Source: Ariolimax columbianus (taxonomy: Eukaryota; Mollusca; Gastropoda; Stylommatophora; Arionidae). From it: a stretch of DNA of 64,000 bases. Within the stretch, counting starts at the first letter, position 1, and the number at the start of each line of letters is the position of its first letter. Below, piece by piece: positions 10,696 through 21,460 of the stretch. The position numbers and the translations under genes are program-made. The stretch is taken from NCBI GenBank assembly GCA_036924085.1, contig JAVGWX010000019.1:12328196-12392195 (forward strand). Reading direction: 5' to 3'. The notes beneath the pieces are model-generated. The model did not search any database. It was not told where the DNA came from and saw only the letters and a program-made list of their open reading frames with translations.

Positions 10696-11234
10696 GCAGT
10701 GCACTTCGTCTTTAGGCCCACATCCCCCGTCCCCCCCTCCCCCACCTTCCTCATAATGTGCTCTTACAAACTATAGGACCACAATGACATGAACCATCCA
10801 TGAAACTACACTATCTGCTCCTGCAGCTGTGATCTCTGCAAGAATGTGTTTTGCGTGATGACGTTGCTAGCCCCAAACACGACTCTCTTTAGCTGACTTT
10901 AACGACATGCATGGCGGGTACCTAATTGACCTACTTAGTCACCTCTCTTCTACCCTGCCTGTGCAGAAATAAGGGTAGACTATTGTATACGTCGTCTTCT
11001 TCTTGCCTTGTTCCAGTGAAGACATCGGTCTCTTATAGGCTGTCTTATCTTGTCATTCCAGCGAACTTTGGGTCGTCTTCGGGGTTGGATCCACGGTTCT
11101 TTACTTTCCCTGCCATTGGTAGTAGCCGATCTTTATGCTTTCTATAGCTATGACAACTTCCATAAGAGAGACAACTCTGATCATAAACAACTGCTGCCTT
11201 GCAGATAGGCTGGGGACAGCCAAAGGCTAAGGAG
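10696..11234. other. No gene recognised upstream of the LINE
   Basis: A C-rich run (10727-10750) ends the array. After that I see no ORF1-like gag frame or domain, so this LINE either has one ORF or its ORF1 is missing. Confidence 0.45.
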
Positions 11235-11310
11235 GGCATCCCTACAGAAACGCCTGTTGAAATCAGATGCACGGGGCCGCAAGCCTAACAAAACAGTGCA
11301 ACGTAAATCG
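11235..11310 (+). repeat. SINE core-domain fragment at the LINE 5' border
   Basis: CCTGTTGAAATCAGATGC…GGGGCCGCAAGCC…ACAGTGCAACG resembles the core of the tRNA-headed SINE at 63226-63430 (CATGCTGAAGTCGGATGC…GGGCCGACAGG…ACAGTGCAACG) and of the AAGCC-tailed elements. The first ATG of the long LINE frame lies inside this fragment, so the first 16 residues are probably not LINE-derived. Confidence 0.6.
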
Positions 11311-14300
11311 CAGTATGATGACAGTACAACCGATCAGAAAAACGTATGGCGCTCATCCTGTGGAGTCCCGCCAGGCAGCGATTGTGCCGGGCCTCGCGCC
11401 TCGAAGGGGCCCACCCTTGACTACTAGTGGTCACCCACCCATGTGTCGTGGAGTCAAGGCACATGGCTATGGGGCAACTTTTATTGACCAAAAACTCAAG
11501 ACCCTCAAAATACTACAGTGGAATGCGGAGGAAGGCATTAACAAAAAACTTTCCCTAACGCATCACCTGCATGAAGGTAAGATTGACGTGGCATGTATCC
11601 AGGAAACGCACCTCAACAATAATCATAAATTCTCAATCAGAAGATACCAGACCTTTCGTCTCGATAGAGAAGGCCACAAAGGAGGGGTTCTGATACTGAC
11701 CAGAAACTGCATACCGAGTAGCGCGGTACATGTCAGTCACACCGGACAAGCAGAAATTGTAGGAGTTGACATAATGGCGCAAGAGACGAAGCTCCGCATT
11801 TTCAATCTGTACGGACCACCAAATAGAGACCTATCGCTCTCGAGTATGGAGGTCAGAGACTCCAACTGCATAGTAGTTGGAGATTTCAACAGCCACTCGG
11901 AGAGATGGGGATACTCTGACACAGACAGCAGAGGTGACGAAGTGGAAGATTGGGAGATAGATACAAATCTCTCCCTAATCAATAGGCCAGAGGATAGCCC
12001 TAGTTTCTGTTCTAGAACATGGCGTACCACCTTGACTCCAGATTTGGCCTTCTCCACACAGGACATACACCATAAAATAGACCGCCAGGTGCTAAACCAA
12101 CTGGCAGGTAGCGACCACAGGCCGATCAGGCTAGACATTGATATGGAAGTAGGCTCACAGGAAACAAAACCGCTCCCACGTTGGAATTACAAACGAGCCG
12201 ACTGGGACAGATTTGCAATCCTGACAGATGGGCTGTGTGAAACCATCAACACACGAAACAACAAAATGAAGCCCATGGTGGAAAGCCTAAGCAATACAAT
12301 AATGCAAGCCACCACTGAAACCATCCAAAGAGGTGCTAGGAAAAACTATAAGCCCTACTGGAATGATGAGTTGCAGAAAGCGGAAGATGCAGTAACAAAT
12401 GCTAGGAACATGGCAGAGCGAGAACAATCTATGGAGGCAAACATCGCCTTCAAAGCCGCCACGGCGAAATACAAATACACTCTCAAGCAAACAGCAAGAG
12501 AAAGCTGGAAAAACAAAACGGAAAGCCTAAACCTGGACAAAGAAGGGAACAAGCTATGGAAGCTAGTCACAGCCATGAACGACGAAACCCCGTCAAACAA
12601 ACAAATTACCATCAAGCAGGGCGAAAACTTGCTCACCGGTAAGAAAGCCGCAAACGCTTTTGTCGATCACTATGCCAGAGCAAACCACATCGAGGTCCCT
12701 GCAGATAGGCATACAGACATTAGTGAAGAGCTAAAGGGGCACGACAACATCAATACGGCACCTGAAGAGCACATGATGGCCAAATTAACAATGAGCGAAA
12801 TGGAAGAGGCTATGAGAACATTAAAGAAAAGGAAATCTCCCGGAAAAGACGGGATAACAAACGAAATGCTGATGGGGCTGGGCCAAACAGCGAAGAGGAA
12901 ACTGCTTTCGGTCCTGAACCAAAGCTGGAAAATAGGAATTGTACCCCAGGCATGGAAAGACGCAGTAGTGGTACCAGTACCAAAAACAGGAAAGGACAAA
13001 ACAGATCCAAATGGATACAGGCCCATCAGCCTACTGAGCTGTGTCGGCAAGCTGATGGAACGGATGATAAACACCAGACTGATGTGGCATCTGGAAGAAA
13101 AACGAATACTAATTCCACAGCAAGCCGGCTTCAGACAGCACAGATCCACTGAGGACCAGGTCATCCTCATAGCCCAGGAGATAGAAGATGCCTACCAGGC
13201 ACAGAAACACACAGTAGCTGTTTGGGTGGATCTGGAAAAGGCATTTGACAAAGTCTGGAAGGATGGACTTAGAGTCAAGCTAAGAAGAAGTGATGTTTGT
13301 GGGAAGATGTACAAGTGGATCAACCACTACCTCAAACAAAGAACGGCCAGAGTCCAAGTACAAGGGCAGATGAGCAAAAAGGTGACACTCGAGCAGGGAG
13401 TACCCCAAGGGGGAGTACTGTCACCCACACTCTTCCTGGTATATATAAACGACATTACAGAGAATATACCAAGGAGAGTCCATAGCTCAATGTTTGCAGA
13501 CGATCTGGCTATGTGGACCTCTGAAAAGAATCTCACCATAGCAAGAAATCGGATGCAGCAGGCCCTAACATCGCTGGAAGAGTGGGCGAACTCATGGCTG
13601 GTCAAAATAAACGAGGAGAAAACCCCATGCACAATATTCTCGCTTTCAATAAAACCCCAAAATACCAAATTAAGTTTAAATAGCAACTTCCTACAGCCAA
13701 ACGACAACCCAACCTATCTGGGAGTCACATTTGATCGGCGCATGACATGGAAAAGTCAGATCGACAGAAACCGAATGAGAGCCAGAGAAATAATGGCAAT
13801 CATGAGGAAACTTGCTGGCACAAGCTGGGGAGCAAACAAAGGCATACTAAAGAAACTGTACACTGGAAGAGTGAGACCAGTTCTCGAGTATGGTATTGCG
13901 GCATGGACAACAGCAGCAAAGGCGAACTTCGATAAAGTTAGCAAACTTCAAAACCAAGCCATGAGAGTTATAACAGGAGGCATGAAGTCAACGACAATTG
14001 TAGAAAAGATTACAAAACTGCAATCCATAACCCATAAAAGAGACTGCAGAGCCCAGCTGCAGTCAGAGAAACTCCGAAGACTGACTGACCATCCAATGCA
14101 CCAGAGACTAAACAATTTGGGAAATGGGAAACTAAAGCGGAGAAACTTTGCAGAAATAGCCAAAGCAAAGATGCACGAAGATTCCATAAACGCAATAACA
14201 ACACCAAAACCCATCACTACTGTACGAAAACCTACCTGGAGGCAGGATATATTTCCAGAGGTGGTAGAAAATATACCAGGTATTGCAAACAAAAACTGCC

Positions 14301-15274
14301 AGACTGAAAAAGAAAGGAGAGATACTACCCTAAGCTTTATATCGAAAAGCTACCCAAGCATGGACTGGACCCATGCATACACCGACGGTTCTGTAACAAA
14401 CACTACACAGAACGGAGGGGCAGGAGCATTCCTGAACCTACCAAATGGCAGACAAAGAACACTGTCATTCGCTACTGGTAAGTACAAAAGCAATTTCAGA
14501 GCGGAGGCAGAGGCACTGAGGGCGGCAGTGGAAGAAATGGTGACACACAAAGAAAATGAAAGCCATATAGTCCTGCTTACAGATGCTCTCGCCGTAGTCA
14601 CAGCGCTAAAAAGCCAGAAAAACACTGAGCTTAATGACTTAAGAGCAGCACTCTGCAAACTGTGCCAGCAGTCTGCACCAAAAAGGGTAGTGGTACAGTG
14701 GGTCCCATCACATTGCAACATCCAAGGCAACGAGGAGACAGACAGACTGGCAAAAGAAGGTGCAAGACTACCACAAACATATACTAGTATGACGTACGAA
14801 GAGTCAAAACGGCTTATCAAAGCCAGATACATGACCAAATGGGAAACCGAACAAACTGGTTACACCAAAAACGATGCCTATTACCAGTTGAACCGAAGAG
14901 AGCAGGTCGTTGTCTTCAGACTTCGCACTGGCCACAATAGACTGAGGTACCACCTATTCAACAAATTGAAGATATGTGGTACCGACGAATGCCCGTACTG
15001 TACCGGTAAAATGACCGCTGAACATCTGCTGCAGAACTGCCCGACATACGAGGATCAGAGAGAGCAGATGTGGCCATCACCAGTGGAACTGCAAGACAAG
15101 CTCTATGGCAGCGGCGACAGCCTCAGGATGACCGCCGTTTTTTTCGAAAAAATAATGGTTACTGTCTTGCTGCGTACGAAGAAGAAGAAGAAGAAGAAGA
15201 AGTTTCGAGGTTGTGCAGTATTGTCCGACTTCAGGACTTGTCTCTTCGTGCAACCTGGACCACCTTTTCTATAA
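11267..15274 (+). CDS. LINE polyprotein: endonuclease, reverse transcriptase, RNase H, zinc motif
   Basis: The 1335-codon frame has no internal stop. Residues 81-300 are an APE-type endonuclease: KILQWNAE (81-88), IQETHL (111-116, with Glu113), VVGDFNSH (203-210), TPDLAF (237-242) and GSDHRP (281-286). The reverse transcriptase spans about 505-830: KSPGKDGI (523-530), YRPISLLS (584-591), DLEKAFDKVW (655-664), GVPQGGVLSP (711-720) and FADD (743-746), the catalytic pair. RNase H spans about 1035-1165: YTDGS (Asp1040), FRAEAEAL (Glu1080), LLTDAL (Asp1106), WVPSHC (His1149) and NEETDRLA (Asp1159). A Cys/His cluster follows near 1237-1258. The protein would nick target DNA and copy LINE RNA at the nick. 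Residue 17 is a likelier start, because upstream residues lie in an unrelated repeat. Oddities: the family stop codon is lost, so the frame runs through the AAG tail as eight lysines and into host DNA; two residues are missing near 912; and CPCG became CPYC in the zinc motif. Domain order and RNase H place it in the I group, possibly Nimb-like. Confidence 0.95.
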   Translation: MHGAASLTKQCNVNRSMMTVQPIRKTYGAHPVESRQAAIVPGLAPRRGPPLTTSGHPPMCRGVKAHGYGATFIDQKLKTLKILQWNAEEGINKKLSLTHHLHEGKIDVACIQETHLNNNHKFSIRRYQTFRLDREGHKGGVLILTRNCIPSSAVHVSHTGQAEIVGVDIMAQETKLRIFNLYGPPNRDLSLSSMEVRDSNCIVVGDFNSHSERWGYSDTDSRGDEVEDWEIDTNLSLINRPEDSPSFCSRTWRTTLTPDLAFSTQDIHHKIDRQVLNQLAGSDHRPIRLDIDMEVGSQETKPLPRWNYKRADWDRFAILTDGLCETINTRNNKMKPMVESLSNTIMQATTETIQRGARKNYKPYWNDELQKAEDAVTNARNMAEREQSMEANIAFKAATAKYKYTLKQTARESWKNKTESLNLDKEGNKLWKLVTAMNDETPSNKQITIKQGENLLTGKKAANAFVDHYARANHIEVPADRHTDISEELKGHDNINTAPEEHMMAKLTMSEMEEAMRTLKKRKSPGKDGITNEMLMGLGQTAKRKLLSVLNQSWKIGIVPQAWKDAVVVPVPKTGKDKTDPNGYRPISLLSCVGKLMERMINTRLMWHLEEKRILIPQQAGFRQHRSTEDQVILIAQEIEDAYQAQKHTVAVWVDLEKAFDKVWKDGLRVKLRRSDVCGKMYKWINHYLKQRTARVQVQGQMSKKVTLEQGVPQGGVLSPTLFLVYINDITENIPRRVHSSMFADDLAMWTSEKNLTIARNRMQQALTSLEEWANSWLVKINEEKTPCTIFSLSIKPQNTKLSLNSNFLQPNDNPTYLGVTFDRRMTWKSQIDRNRMRAREIMAIMRKLAGTSWGANKGILKKLYTGRVRPVLEYGIAAWTTAAKANFDKVSKLQNQAMRVITGGMKSTTIVEKITKLQSITHKRDCRAQLQSEKLRRLTDHPMHQRLNNLGNGKLKRRNFAEIAKAKMHEDSINAITTPKPITTVRKPTWRQDIFPEVVENIPGIANKNCQTEKERRDTTLSFISKSYPSMDWTHAYTDGSVTNTTQNGGAGAFLNLPNGRQRTLSFATGKYKSNFRAEAEALRAAVEEMVTHKENESHIVLLTDALAVVTALKSQKNTELNDLRAALCKLCQQSAPKRVVVQWVPSHCNIQGNEETDRLAKEGARLPQTYTSMTYEESKRLIKARYMTKWETEQTGYTKNDAYYQLNRREQVVVFRLRTGHNRLRYHLFNKLKICGTDECPYCTGKMTAEHLLQNCPTYEDQREQMWPSPVELQDKLYGSGDSLRMTAVFFEKIMVTVLLRTKKKKKKKKFRGCAVLSDFRTCLFVQPGPPFL
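11315..15202 (+). mobile_element. Nearly complete I-type LINE with AAG tail
   Basis: The 3' end is clear: an AAG run at 15178-15202, as in the other copies (4888-4927 and 7559-7573). The 5' border is uncertain; I place it after the SINE fragment. I looked for a duplication of the sequence after the tail (TTTCGAGGTTGTGCAG) near the 5' end and did not find a convincing one. No ORF1 is visible, so autonomy is unproven. Confidence 0.85.
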
Positions 15275-15419
15275 ATATTATTTGTGAGACTTCGAGATAA
15301 AGTTGTAGTCATGTCCAATGACTTACATTCAGGTCATAACTGGTACATAGGTGAAGCGATGTACAGTCATCATAATTTTTACTTATGTCACCTTTGCCGC
15401 GGGATATCCAATTTATGGC
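15203..15419. other. LINE 3' flank without recognised feature
   Basis: Host sequence into which the LINE reading frame runs by accident up to 15274. Nothing else is recognised. Confidence 0.45.
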
Positions 15420-15760
15420 TTAAATAAATGGACCAGTCCCTGCCCTTTGCGTAACACACTCATCTGTAATATCTGTCTAATGATATATTACAGCTTCTAG
15501 GTATTTGAACTGCATGAACTGCTCCAGCGGCATTTCATTCAGAATAATGTGATGTCTCTTTTCTTCTGTCGAGACCACTATGATTACTGTGTTTGAACTG
15601 ATAATGGGCGTCCCTCTCTTCTTCGTGTCTTCTTTACAGATTTGAAGGTTGGTCTGGAGATGTGTCTATGATTTGATAATCAAGGATATATCATCGGTAA
15701 TTAGACTTATTATAGCTCCGATTAAAGGCTGGTCTCATCTTCCAGTAACCTACTCAATTA
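15420..15760 (-). pseudogene. RTE-like LINE remnant (RT connection region)
   Basis: On the minus strand a decayed frame reads SNTVIIVVSTEEKRHHIILN followed by LEQFMQFKYLEAVI and DITDECVTQR. This matches the usual RTE order: a KTxVMV-like strand, a short variable loop, then FKYLGSxI and E/D…R. The catalytic block upstream is not readable. Old and non-functional. Confidence 0.55.
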
Positions 15761-16138
15761 TATCTTAGTTCTCTGCTAACACGCATTGGTGACATCTTCC
15801 TTGAATATAATGAAACATTTTGGCAAACAAAATGTCTTGGGCGGTCATGGATTCTTCTGACGTTTCTTTCCCAGTCCTAAAGTAGTTGATCCAAGTCTAA
15901 TAGAAACTCTATTGGAAAGAAAACGCAGTTCTGTGATCAGGAATCCACTTTTTTTATGTGATCTAGAAGAGGGATAACTAAAATCAAGGACACGTTGCCT
16001 TCACAACTTTCTGTACAGTTCACAAACCATAAACCTGAGCAACATCACACAGGAAAATGGCGTCAAAGGTAAGGTGAGGAATGGATGGAGATCACAGAAG
16101 AACTTGCGACAGGTAACACTATCCAATACCATGTCTGA

Positions 16139-16499
16139 GCGCATCAGCTGCAGTGGTCAGCGACATATAGCTGACTGCTAGCGTCAGGGCCAGCGAACCG
16201 GAGCTGACAAGACCCTTCTACACCTCCACGCGGTGATCCTGGATAACAGGCTGCAGCAGGGCAGACTGGCTAAGGAGAAGGGATCGAATAGAGCATGCTA
16301 ACCCGATACTCAAAAAATGCTTGCTGAAGTCGAATGTGTTGGACCGAATAGAGCAAATATCGCAGTCAAGCTGTAAACTACGACACAACGCATTCCGTTC
16401 TCTAGCCTACATTCTGCTACTTAAGCTCTTTCAGTGTTTGGTAGCGAGAGATTGAGAACGAACGAAGCTAAGCCAATCGAAATCAAGCCAAGCCAAGCG
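16139..16499 (+). mobile_element. AAGCC-tailed SINE-like element with 14-bp target-site duplication
   Basis: A 361-bp copy of the family also present at 7031-7371 and 62224-62573. It ends in AAGCCAAGCCAAGC and is flanked by AATACCATGTCTGA at 16125-16138 and 16500-16513. The middle holds the core TTGCTGAAGTCGAATGTG…GCAAATATCGCAG. The element has no coding capacity, so it must use another element's machinery. Confidence 0.92.
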
Positions 16500-16513
16500 A
16501 ATACCATGTCTGA

Positions 16514-17027
16514 AGAGTTATGAACAGATTACGAACGTGTTTCCAGGTGTAGATCGAAATGCCAAAATGGTGATATGCCAACGACGAAGTCTGCGTAAAT
16601 GGAGCCACCCAGGACCTCGTACATTTGTAGAACTACCCAATGATGTAAGAACCATGCACTTTGGCAAATCTCATGACATCAAATGAAAGAGCTTCCAGCG
16701 CGGCTGATTTCTGGTCCAATACTTTGTGAAGTTGTCGGATCTCATAGCAGCCAATGAAAGAGCTTCCATTGTGGCTGATTTCTGGATACGGTAAGTAGGT
16801 CATACAATTTACTCTGGCTGGCAAATATCAAGGACGCCGGTAGCGTCTTCCTTTTTAGGCATTGCCAGAACGTACTCTGTGGAACATCATGAATGTCTTT
16901 TCCAGGTTCAAGAAACATCATTATGTTGAAGTGATTTTCACTCAGTTATCTGGGACAAAAAAAGTTTAGTTTTTCGTTTGTTCTGAAACCGCAATGGGCT
17001 TAGTCCATCTGTGGCTCATTCAGACGC
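16514..17027. other. No gene; short imperfect duplication at about 16675-16785
   Basis: The words AATGAAAGAGCTTCCA and TGGCTGATTTCTGG occur twice, about 73 bases apart. Nothing else is recognised. Confidence 0.5.
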
Positions 17028-17470
17028 TTAACAGAGACAAGTTTCTACTCAAATACAGTACAGTTAACAGAGACAAGCTTCTACTCAAATACAGTACAGT
17101 TAACAGAGACAAGTTTCTACTCAAATACAGTACAGTTAACAGTGACACGCTTCAACTCAAATACAGTACAGTTGACAGAGACAAGGTTCTACTCAAATAC
17201 AGTACAGTTGACACAGACAAGCTTCTACTCAAATACAGTACAGTTGACAGAGACAAGCTTCTATTCAAATACAGTACAGTTGACAGAGACAAGCTTCTAC
17301 CCAAATACAGTACAGTTAACAGACACAAGCTTCTACTCAAATACAGTACAGTTAACAGAGACACGCTTCTACTCAAATACAGTACAGTTGCCAGAGACAA
17401 GCTTCTACTCAAATACAGTACAGTTGACAGAGAGACGCTTCTACTCAAATACAGTACAGCTGAGAGGGAC
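17028..17470. repeat. 36-bp minisatellite
   Basis: About 12 copies of a 36-bp unit containing CTACTCAAATACAGTACAG and AGAGACAAGCTT. The period is a multiple of three, so all frames without a stop stay open (for example LLLKYSTVNRDK). I treat these as repeat artefacts, not a protein. Confidence 0.95.
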
Positions 17471-18399
17471 AAATTAATACCAAAAAATTGCACATTTTAC
17501 ATAAACAAATCAGGAAGCCTAAACACACGGCACAAACACAATACCCAAACACATTCAAATGGACAGAGCTAAGTTCAATGATCCGAAAACAAAAATATTT
17601 GAATGAATCAGATTTCTGGACTCCGGAAACTTGAAGCTGCTGAGTAAATGCATAACGCATATCAACATTCGTGTAGTCTTTTAAGTCCAGTAATTATTAC
17701 ATAACCAAGAATCCCCCAGGCACTGAACTTATGCCCGTGATGCTAATATGAACGCATGTTTTTTTAATTAAGGCCATATAACATGGAATTTTGTTGCTAA
17801 TGCTTGATGCACATTCTCTATGTTTGCCCTTAGCGAGTGATTATTTACCGTACTGGTTAATCCAGCTCTGAGTGAACCTTGGCTATGGGGGGGGGGGGGG
17901 GGGGGGGGGAAATGAAGTAATTACTTTTTTTTAAATCGTGCAGGAAGTACTCAATTGATCTGGAAATGATACTATATAAGACATTCATAGTTTGAAATCA
18001 TTCAGTAAATCTAATTTTTCAATAGTTTTGAATAGTTTAATGATATTTTTTCTGAGGACATCATTTTTAGTTTATGGAATCAAACACTAATATTTTTGGA
18101 ATTTTAGTTGGAATATAACAAGCTACTGCAGTCAAACTGCTCGAACCTAGCATACTCTTCTCAAGCCTATCCTTTTAAGCAGCAAATTCTACTCCTGGCC
18201 ACATCCAGCTCATACCCAGAGCTGGGACATGCACGGGGCCATCTGCCCCTGTAGAAGTACAGGTCGACTAAGACTGCAGTCAAATAGCAAATCATAAATA
18301 GTAAATTGTATAGACATAGGTAAAGAACGGTAAAAGGCGTCAGACAATGAAGCACGCTGTCCCATTTTCTGAAACATTTAAGCAAACATAGTTGTCGAC
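17471..18399. other. No gene; long poly-G at about 17887-17909
   Basis: Apart from a run of about 23 G, I see only AT-rich unrecognised sequence. Poly-G of this length is prone to sequencing and assembly length errors. Confidence 0.55.
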
Positions 18400-19112
18400 A
18401 GTAAAGAATATGCTAGGACTTATTTTCGGTGTAATAGCAATGAATAATCTTAGATTTGCGGGTGACACTTTCTGCTGACTGGAAGCGAACAAAAACTACA
18501 GGAATTTATTAATTCTAGTAAAGAAAAAAAAGCAGGTGTATAGATCATTGAGGAAACGAAAACTATGACAATTAGCAAATTATTCTCGGCATCTACCTTG
18601 CAGATAAACAATAGACAGTCAAATACTGGAGCAGGACAAGATTTTCTACAATATTAGTAATATAATAACGGAAGATGGGATGTGAAAAATGTAAATTAGT
18701 AGGAGACTATATGTCATATTTCCAAGGTTGTCACGCAACAAATTAAAAATGAGAACGATCAGGTCTTGTGTACATTAATATTTAATGCATGGCTTAGAAA
18801 CGGACAATGAACAAATGATTAAAGAAGGGAATTGCTGTCTTTATAATCGGGATATACAAAAGTATAGAGCAAATCTCCGTGAAAGAAAAGAAAACAAATT
18901 ATGAAGTCTTGAAGAAATTAGGAATGCAAAGAAAATTGATGGATAAAATCAGAGTTCGCCAGTTAAGACATTATGGTCAAATCAAAAAATATAATAACTT
19001 GCCTAAATTAATTCTCGAAGAAAAGGTGGAAGTGAGACGCGTCAGAGGTAATAATATAGTTGTCCATTGCAAGCGATGCTGGCGAGAACGTCAGTCAAGT
19101 GTTCAGATGTGA
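18400..19112 (+). pseudogene. RTE-like LINE remnant
   Basis: A broken frame contains MNNLRFAGDTFC, a decayed form of the RTE catalytic block (NNLRYADDTVL), with the first Asp changed to Gly. About 400 bases on it reads LKKLGMQRKLMDKIRVRQLRHYGQI followed by LILEEKVEVRRVRGNN, matching the RTE C-terminus (I…RRLRYxGHI … EGKVEGRRGRGR). Many stops and frameshifts lie between. Not functional. Confidence 0.7.
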
Positions 19113-19339
19113 CCATATGTTATTGTACAGTGCGATCCGAACGCGACAAACTCACCCCTCGTGGAGTACGAGTATACAGCAGTAGTAGTTGAACCGTCTT
19201 GCATTAAGTCATTTCGTGCACCTCGCGTTTGCTGCACTCAGCAATGCCTCTCTCACAGGCGATGCGAGTAGTGTGTGGTGGCATTGCACTAGGCGAGCGG
19301 TTCGGTGCAAGCAGCTCTAATGAGGTGAGAAAACTGTTC

Positions 19340-20950
19340 AGAGACACTTTCAAAGAATCGTTGTATTTTTATTTGTGCACTCCTGCATCTCGCCCCTTTC
19401 TCCATCATTCAGCGTCGAGGTCTTACCTGTCCTCAGCTCATCGTACAACAGCTGCTTCGAAAGGAACTCATCGGTCATATGAACCACGTGTCTAATCCAT
19501 TGGTTCTGTGGTCTCTGCAGCAGCGTGTGAATGCCCGAGCAGCCAGGATTGTTAAGGACTTCAGAGTTTGACACTCGACCCTGTCAGACGATTCTGAGCA
19601 GCTTAGCGAGACGACTCATACGGAAAGTGTTGAGTTGCCTAACATGTCTACTATAGACTGTCCATGTTTCGCATACATACAGAAGGGTATACCCCATCAC
19701 GACATACTTTAATCTTAGTGGCATCACCGAAATCTTGCCGCTTTCAAACACTCGTTAGTGATCTTCCAAACGCATAGGTTGACCTGGCAATCCTGTTGTG
19801 GACCACACAGTCGATATACTCTACTCTGTTGACGGCACTATCAAGATAGTACTTCTATGACCTGCTGGAGACGTTGACCCTGTTCAGTGATGTTTTTTTA
19901 TGGGCAGGGTTTCCTTCGAGCAGTTAGAAACATTACTTCTTTGTGTTGGTATACGCGCAGGAACATTCGTTGTGGGTCTGCATGTCGGCTCTGAACAGGT
20001 GTTGATGTCGCAGTTATCAGCATAGAGGAGATCTAAGATGGTTACTTGTTTCACCTTTATGATTGCTGGATACGCCTCAGAGTGAACAGGTTGTCCATCA
20101 TATCTGTATTTGATATTCACGTCAGAGGAACAGTCATGTGTAGCACCAAACAGCATTGCAGAAAAGGCCATGCTAAAGAACACACATCCCCGTATGACTC
20201 CATTTATGAGTGGTAAGACTGCAGACAGTTTACTATCATTCACTAGACGAGCTGACATGCCATAATGAAACTGGCGGACAACTGTGATGAAAATTCCGGG
20301 ACAGCGGAATTAAGCCATTATTTTTCAAAGTCCGTCTCAGTTACAGTGACAAAGGTTTTGTTCAGGTCACCAATAGGCGGTTACAAATTATGATGCTGCT
20401 TCTGGTATTATTCCAAAATTTGCAGAGCTTGAAATATCATGTCTACCCTTCTGCGACCATCTCGGAAACCACATTAACTCTCTTAGAGTGGCTTCTACTC
20501 AAGATGAGCTGTTTAGTGGTTCAGCAAAACTAGAGCCAGACTTCTAGCAATCGACAGAATGGAGAATTCATTGTATTTATCAGAATATTGACGAGTGTCC
20601 TCGTGCTTGTAGATATGGACAATCGTCGCATTTATCAGCTCCTATGACATTTGACCTGCGTCCCAAATTGAGCTGAAGAGTTCTGATAACTTTCGTAGCA
20701 GCATACGACCTCCAGCTGTGTAAAGGTCAGGTCAGCAGGAATAGCATATTATCCAGGGGCCTTGCAGCTAGACATAAATCTGATAGCTTTCTTCCCCATG
20801 TCTGTACCATGTGAGATATAACGTTTGTCGTTGATATTAATTTAAGACATGCATGCTACGGTTAGTTCGTTGATAATGAACGGACAGTTTAAGATTTCAT
20901 TGAACTACTCTTTACAGGGATCCAGAATATGAACTGTATTGGTCAGCTAA
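19340..20950 (-). pseudogene. Old LINE remnant with most of the reverse transcriptase order preserved
   Basis: Read on the minus strand from about 20,850 downward, the decayed frames give CKAPG…YAIPADLYTAGG, LFSSIWDAGQMS, ATIVHIYKHEDTRQ…FSILSIARSLALVLLN, then DLTKTFVTVTETDFEK. These are followed by LINGVIRGCVFFSMAFSAML and LDLLYADNCDIN (the FADDC-like active site, one Asp changed to Asn). The C-terminal part gives CETWTVYSRHVRQLN, LRIVWQGRVSNSEVL and WIRHVVHMTDEFLSKQLLYDEL. The order matches a common metazoan LINE lineage; I cannot fix the clade. The remnant at 60890-62690 is the same lineage. Confidence 0.8.
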
Positions 20951-21049
20951 CAGTTACAGGTCATAAGCATTAAGAACAGGAGATGAGTGAATGACCGGGG
21001 ACTGCTTTTAGGGGATCATAAATACACTTTCATGGGGGGGGGGGGGGAC

Positions 21050-21460
21050 CCAGTGGTCTCGAGGTAAGGTGTTCGCCTCGGGTGCTGAAGGTCGCGGGTT
21101 CAAATCACGGTGGAGATCGAGATGTTTTCACGTGGATCATCTGGTAAATATTTTCCCTGATCTCTGAGTAGTGAGATCAAACACACCTGTTCAGCGGCGC
21201 ACGCGTTGAAAATACCTTAGAAGTTGGAAATCGAAAAGAGTAGGCCTAACCGCCGCTGCAGCCTCAAAATTCAAGTTAAAAATAAATTTAAATTATTCTA
21301 GGGATATTCGCCCCACAGAGAATATGTTGCAAAAAGGGGACTGCGTGGCTATAACTTCAGGTCTTGGTTATGTGGTTAGCGGAGCGCCTTAGATGGCGCC
21401 TGACACGCTGCCGGTCTACCTTGCTCTAATTTACGCTTCCATCTCCACCAGTCTAAAAAA
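21050..21460 (+). mobile_element. tRNA-derived SINE (family 2), after a poly-G run
   Basis: The head looks like a tRNA promoter: A-box-like TGGTCTCGAGG at about 21054 and B-box-like GGTTCAAATCA at about 21098. A conserved body follows (TTTTCACGTGGATC, TCTGGTAAA, GATCTCTGAGTAGTGAGAT). Further down the words TAGATGGCGCCTGAC and GGTCTAC match the SINE part at 34230-34450. The same head and body occur at 58445-58740. The end is not sharply defined. Confidence 0.8.

Noticed and set aside
10980..11266. Possible ORF1 or 5' promoter of the LINE
   Set aside because: No gag-like zinc knuckles or coherent frame is present, and part of the stretch matches a SINE core, so I could not support either.
16994..17572. 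192-codon frame with 12-residue repeats (LLLKYSTVNRDK)
   Set aside because: It is a translation of the 36-bp minisatellite; the opposite strand is open as well.
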